A stretch of 8,175 nucleotides of DNA from Ruminococcus_G sp050944415 (GTDB lineage: Bacteria; Bacillota; Clostridia; Lachnospirales; Lachnospiraceae): NCBI GenBank assembly GCA_050944415.1, contig JBMNRA010000088.1, forward strand, positions 1 to 8,175, given 5' to 3'. Below the pieces are notes generated by a model. The model made no database searches and had not been told where the DNA came from. It saw only the letters and a list, made by a program, of their open reading frames with translations. The position numbers were made by a program, and so were the translations under genes. Shown piece by piece: positions 5,584 to 8,175 of the stretch. Positions within the stretch are counted from its first letter, which is position 1. Every line of letters starts with the position of its first letter.

Positions 5584-6188
5584 AAATTCTGGTACTGTCG
5601 GACGTTGAATCCAATTATCTGTGGGATGGTCAGAATCCCAAAAAATTGCAGGATATTGATCTGATTCTCTCCTGCGGTGATCTGCAACCCGAGTATCTCT
5701 CTTTTATTGCCACTTTTACTCACGCTCCCGTTTTCTATATTCATGGCAATCACGATGACCGCTATCTGCACACACCGCCGGAAGGCTGCATCTGTATTGA
5801 TAATATGCTCCTGCGTTTTCAGGGACTGCGCATTCTTGGTCTGGGAGGTTCTATGCGTTACCGGAACGGTGTTCATCAGTACACGCAATTTGAAATGAAT
5901 TGGCGTGTTTTCCGGCTGTATCCCTCATTACTTCGCCACAGAGGATTTGACATCCTTCTGACACACGCACCTGCTTCTGGCATTAATGACGGAAAAGATC
6001 TTCCACATCAGGGATTCACCGCATTCCGCCGACTTCTGGATACCTGGCATCCTGATATTATGATTCACGGACATACCCATTTGAATTATGGCAGCGAATA
6101 CCGCAGAACATCCACATATCACAGTACAACCATTATAAATGCATATGAAAAATACATTATTAATTATCCGGAAAACAGGCGGAGGTGA
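5580..6188 (+). CDS. Metallophosphoesterase (calcineurin-like fold) with a DxE first motif
   Basis: A 202-residue predicted cytoplasmic metal-dependent phosphohydrolase. Metal-binding motifs appear in family order: Asp8-x-Glu10 (LSDVES), Gly33-Asp34 (SCGDL), GNHDD at 56-60, Thr-His at 128-129 (LTHAP) and HGHTH at 163-167. Most relatives have Asp-x-His in the first motif; here the His is Glu, which alters one ligand of the dinuclear metal site. I recall related Clostridia proteins with this feature, so it is probably a subfamily trait rather than damage. The substrate is unknown; the family includes phosphodiesterases, nucleotidases and phosphatases. ATG at 5580 overlaps the TGA of the BMP fusion gene (ATGA), with AGGGAG 10 nt upstream, so the two are translationally coupled and presumably function together. 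The last codons (Arg-Arg-Arg) are encoded within the stem of the downstream terminator. Confidence 0.9.
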   Translation: MKILVLSDVESNYLWDGQNPKKLQDIDLILSCGDLQPEYLSFIATFTHAPVFYIHGNHDDRYLHTPPEGCICIDNMLLRFQGLRILGLGGSMRYRNGVHQYTQFEMNWRVFRLYPSLLRHRGFDILLTHAPASGINDGKDLPHQGFTAFRRLLDTWHPDIMIHGHTHLNYGSEYRRTSTYHSTTIINAYEKYIINYPENRRR

Positions 6189-6213
6189 ATCCGATTGGAT
6201 TCACCTCCGCCTG
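6176..6213. terminator. Bidirectional hairpin terminator between the phosphoesterase and leuD
   Basis: A perfect 17-bp stem pairs 6176-6192 with 6197-6213 around a GATT tetraloop. On the plus strand it is followed by a T-rich but broken tract (CTGTATTATTTGTTCTTC). On the minus strand TTTT follows directly. The left arm overlaps the last codons and the stop of the phosphoesterase gene. The leuD stop is 5 nt beyond the right arm. The hairpin most likely ends both convergent transcripts. Confidence 0.85.
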
Positions 6214-6218
6214 CTGTA

Positions 6219-6710
6219 TTATTTGTTCTTCTCGTTAATATAATTTACCAGTCCGCCGCTGGCGATCAGTTTCTGCATAAATTCCGGAAAAGGCTGCCCT
6301 TTAAAAGTAGTTCCTTTCGTTTTATTGGTAATCACACCGCTGTCAAAGTCCACTTCCACTTCATCACCATTTTCGATACCTTTGGATGCTTCCGGACATT
6401 CAACAATGGGAAGACCGATATTGATCGCATTGCGATAAAAGATTCTGGCAAACGTTTCCGCGATTACACAGCTGACGCCTGACGCCTTGATCGCCAGAGG
6501 AGCGTGTTCTCTGGATGATCCGCATCCAAAATTTTTATCCGCAACAATGATATCGCCTTTTTTTACTTTCTTTACGAAATCCCTGTCAATATCTTCCATG
6601 CAGTGGGTTGCCAGTTCTGCCGGATCTGAAGAATTAAGGTAACGTGCCGGAATAATAACATCGGTATCTACGTTATCGCCATATTTAAATACTGTTCCAT
6701 TTGCTTTCAT
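6219..6710 (-). CDS. leuD: 3-isopropylmalate dehydratase small subunit
   Basis: A 163-residue small (swivel) subunit of isopropylmalate isomerase. With LeuC it interconverts 2- and 3-isopropylmalate, the second step of leucine synthesis from 2-ketoisovalerate. Diagnostic parts are DNVDTDVIIPARYLN at 12-26, the flexible substrate-recognition loop beginning at YLNSSDPAELA, and the conserved FGCGSSREHAP at 61-71, followed by AETFARIFYRNAINIGLPIVE. The length matches the short LeuD type of Clostridia and archaea rather than the roughly 200-residue enterobacterial form. The start at ATG 6710 has AAAAGGAGGAT just upstream in the 13-nt gap after leuC, so the two subunits are made from one message. 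The related homoaconitase and citraconate-type isomerases share this fold, but the close pairing with LeuC and the overall sequence favour leucine synthesis. Confidence 0.96.
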   Translation of the reverse strand: MKANGTVFKYGDNVDTDVIIPARYLNSSDPAELATHCMEDIDRDFVKKVKKGDIIVADKNFGCGSSREHAPLAIKASGVSCVIAETFARIFYRNAINIGLPIVECPEASKGIENGDEVEVDFDSGVITNKTKGTTFKGQPFPEFMQKLIASGGLVNYINEKNK

Positions 6711-6723
6711 ACTGATCCTCCTT

Positions 6724-7992
6724 TTATAATCCCAACTCGGAAGGCGCGGAAATCTTTCCTGTTACCGCACTGGCTGCAGCTACTGCCGGACTTGCCAGAT
6801 ATACTTCCGATTTCACATGACCCATTCTGCCAACAAAGTTTCTGTTGGTCGTGGAGATGCATCTCTCTCCTTCCGCAAGAATACCCATATATCCGCCCAG
6901 GCATGGTCCGCATGTCGGTGTGCTGACTACAGCTCCGGCTTCAATAAATATTTTCAGAAGTCCTTCTTCCATAGCCTGCAGATAAATAGCCTGTGTCGCC
7001 GGAATTACGATACAGCGCACGCCTTTTTTTACTTTCCGTCCCTTCATGATCTCCGCCGCAATACGCAGATCATCTATCCGTCCATTGGTGCAGGATCCGA
7101 TCACTGACTGATCAATTACCACATCTTCCGTGATTTCATCAATGGTTTTCGTATTCTCCGGAAGATGGGGAAATGCCACTGTAGATTTCAGCTGAGACAG
7201 ATCAATCGTATACTCTTCGTCATAAACCGCGTCATCGTCTGCTTCATATACTTTAAATTCCCGTTTGGAATGTTCCTTCATATAGGCAATGGCTTTCTCA
7301 TCCACCGGGAAGATTCCGTTCTTACCGCCGGCCTCAATGGCCATATTGGCAATGGTAAAACGGTCATCCATGGACAGATTGGCTACGCCTTCCCCAACAA
7401 ATTCCATGGATTTATATCTGGCTCCATCCACACCGATCATGCCGATGATATGAAGAATGACATCCTTGCCGCTTACCCATTTGGACGGCTTGCCCACCAG
7501 ATTGAATTTAATGGCGGATGGAACTTTAAACCAGGCTTTTCCCGTAGCCATACCCGCTGCCATATCTGTGCTTCCCACGCCGGTGGAAAACGCACCGAGA
7601 GCGCCGTAGGTACAGGTATGAGAATCCGCTCCGATCACCACATCACCAGCCACAACCAGACCTTTTTCCGGAAGAAGAGCATGTTCAATCCCCATCTCTC
7701 CCACGTCAAAATAATTAGTAATATCATGTTTGCAGGCAAATTCTCTTACACATTTACAGTGTTCTGCAGATTTAATATCTTTGTTGGGAATAAAGTGGTC
7801 CATAACCAGAGCCACCTTCTCCTTATCAAAAACGGTATCCACCGTCATCTTATCCATCTCATGAATAGCTACCGGTGAAGTAATATCATTCCCCAGAACC
7901 AGGTCCAGATCCGCTTCAATCAACTGACCGGCTTCTACATAATCCAGGCCGGCATGTGCCGCGAGAATCTTCTGCGTCATTGTCATTCCCAT
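6724..7992 (-). CDS. leuC: 3-isopropylmalate dehydratase large subunit
   Basis: A 422-residue aconitase-superfamily subunit that carries the [4Fe-4S] cluster and most of the active site of isopropylmalate isomerase. The three cluster cysteines are visible: Cys301 in GSCTNGR, and Cys361 and Cys364 in CGPCLGG. Other family marks are DHFIPNKDIKSA at 65-76, GADSHTCTYGALGAFSTGVGSTD from 121, and TTNRNFVGRMGH at 381-392. The length matches the bacterial/archaeal short LeuC type, which pairs with a 160-170-residue LeuD as found here. The ATG at 7992 is chosen because AGAGGAGGA stands 8 nt upstream; ATGs at codons 3 and 5 are less well placed. It is the first gene of a two-gene operon with leuD. The leader is short and I see no T-box or leader peptide rich in leucine. 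leuA and leuB are not adjacent on the visible side. Confidence 0.97.
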   Translation of the reverse strand: MGMTMTQKILAAHAGLDYVEAGQLIEADLDLVLGNDITSPVAIHEMDKMTVDTVFDKEKVALVMDHFIPNKDIKSAEHCKCVREFACKHDITNYFDVGEMGIEHALLPEKGLVVAGDVVIGADSHTCTYGALGAFSTGVGSTDMAAGMATGKAWFKVPSAIKFNLVGKPSKWVSGKDVILHIIGMIGVDGARYKSMEFVGEGVANLSMDDRFTIANMAIEAGGKNGIFPVDEKAIAYMKEHSKREFKVYEADDDAVYDEEYTIDLSQLKSTVAFPHLPENTKTIDEITEDVVIDQSVIGSCTNGRIDDLRIAAEIMKGRKVKKGVRCIVIPATQAIYLQAMEEGLLKIFIEAGAVVSTPTCGPCLGGYMGILAEGERCISTTNRNFVGRMGHVKSEVYLASPAVAAASAVTGKISAPSELGL

Positions 7993-8000
7993 GCTTCGAT

Positions 8001-8009
8001 TCCTCCTCT
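8001..8009 (-). promoter_or_regulatory. Ribosome binding site of leuC
   Basis: AGAGGAGGA on the minus strand, 8 nt before the ATG at 7992. It selects the first of three closely spaced in-frame ATG codons. Confidence 0.75.
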
Positions 8010-8028
8010 TATCTTTTCATCTGGTTGT

Positions 8029-8057
8029 ATTTTATCACAGAAAAAGATATAATACAA
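8029..8057 (-). promoter_or_regulatory. Promoter of the leuC-leuD operon
   Basis: On the minus strand, -35 TTGTAT (8057-8052) and -10 TAAAAT (8034-8029) are 17 nt apart, with TGA before the -10 as an extended element. The start point would be near 8022, giving a leader of about 30 nt. That is too short for a T-box or an attenuator, so control would have to act at initiation. Confidence 0.6.
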
Positions 8058-8175
8058 ATACATAAAATGCATGGATAGCGTCAAGATACTTTAAGTTGAA
8101 AAAATATAGAAGTATCCCTTTGCGTTTCATCATTTATATATTTCCTAGGTGTGCATTAAACCAGATTACCTTCTT
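8058..8175. other. AT-rich intergenic sequence at the right edge, no gene supported
   Basis: I find no start codon with a ribosome binding site and no credible reading frame on either strand. The only structure seen is a short inverted repeat, GATACTT (8085-8091) with AAGTATC (8110-8116), separated by 18 nt and without a T tract. It lies upstream of the leuC promoter and could be a weak operator or chance. Confidence 0.4.

Noticed and set aside
7165..7878. Long open frame of 237 codons on the plus strand
   Set aside because: It is antisense to leuC, has no ribosome binding site or recognisable motif, and reads like the complement of a conserved coding frame.
8029..8055. CodY-like box upstream of leuC
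   Set aside because: Only about 8 of 15 positions match the CodY consensus, which is not better than expected in AT-rich DNA.
8085..8116. Inverted repeat GATACTT / AAGTATC as a terminator or mobile-element end
   Set aside because: Seven pairs with an 18-nt loop, no T tract and no transposase remnants beside it.
8134..8175. Possible C-terminal end of another minus-strand gene entering from the right (KKVIWFNAHLGNI, then TAA)
   Set aside because: Thirteen codons in one frame at a window edge are not evidence of coding, and no family is recognisable.

Overview
The window looks like chromosome from a Gram-positive, moderately AT-rich anaerobic Clostridia, most likely Lachnospiraceae (Blautia-like). 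This rests on strong GGAGG-type ribosome binding sites, AraC-family regulators of the gut-Firmicute sugar type, an MsmX/UgpC-type sugar ABC ATPase, and the sequence style of LeuC/LeuD. The taxonomic call is inference from protein style, not from a marker gene. No rRNA, tRNA, CRISPR array, phage gene or recognisable insertion sequence was seen, and there is no gene-free stretch longer than 300 bases.

Layout. (1) Positions 1-25 hold only the first eight codons of a minus-strand gene that leaves the window. (2) About 35 bp away, on the plus strand, is an AraC-family regulator reading frame (63-911) that is intact and full length but has no usable start codon. It ends in a strong hairpin (910-955) shared with the convergent operon. 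(3) A minus-strand operon runs from 3510 down to 946: sugar ABC transporter ATPase, AraC-family regulator, maltose/galactoside-type O-acetyltransferase. The first two genes are 3 nt apart and the last two 12 nt apart. (4) A 180-bp divergent promoter region (3511-3690) separates it from a plus-strand pair: a 630-residue protein joining a ParB-like N-terminal domain to a BMP/PnrA-type nucleoside-binding domain without a signal peptide, and an atypical metallophosphoesterase that overlaps it by 4 nt. (5) A 17-bp hairpin (6176-6213) separates that pair from the convergent leuC-leuD operon (7992 to 6219), whose promoter lies just upstream. The last 140 bp hold no gene I can support.

How the genes work together. 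LeuC and LeuD are the two subunits of isopropylmalate isomerase in leucine synthesis; leuA and leuB are not in the window. The ATPase operon looks like carbohydrate-uptake support: an ATPase able to energise several sugar importers, with a regulator and a sugar acetyltransferase but no permease or binding protein beside it. The BMP/ParB fusion plus phosphoesterase is the least understood part. It looks like an intracellular ligand sensor translationally coupled to a hydrolase, and it is divergent from the sugar ATPase across a promoter region carrying a perfect 10-bp inverted repeat. It is the best candidate for an undescribed system here, but any function is inference.
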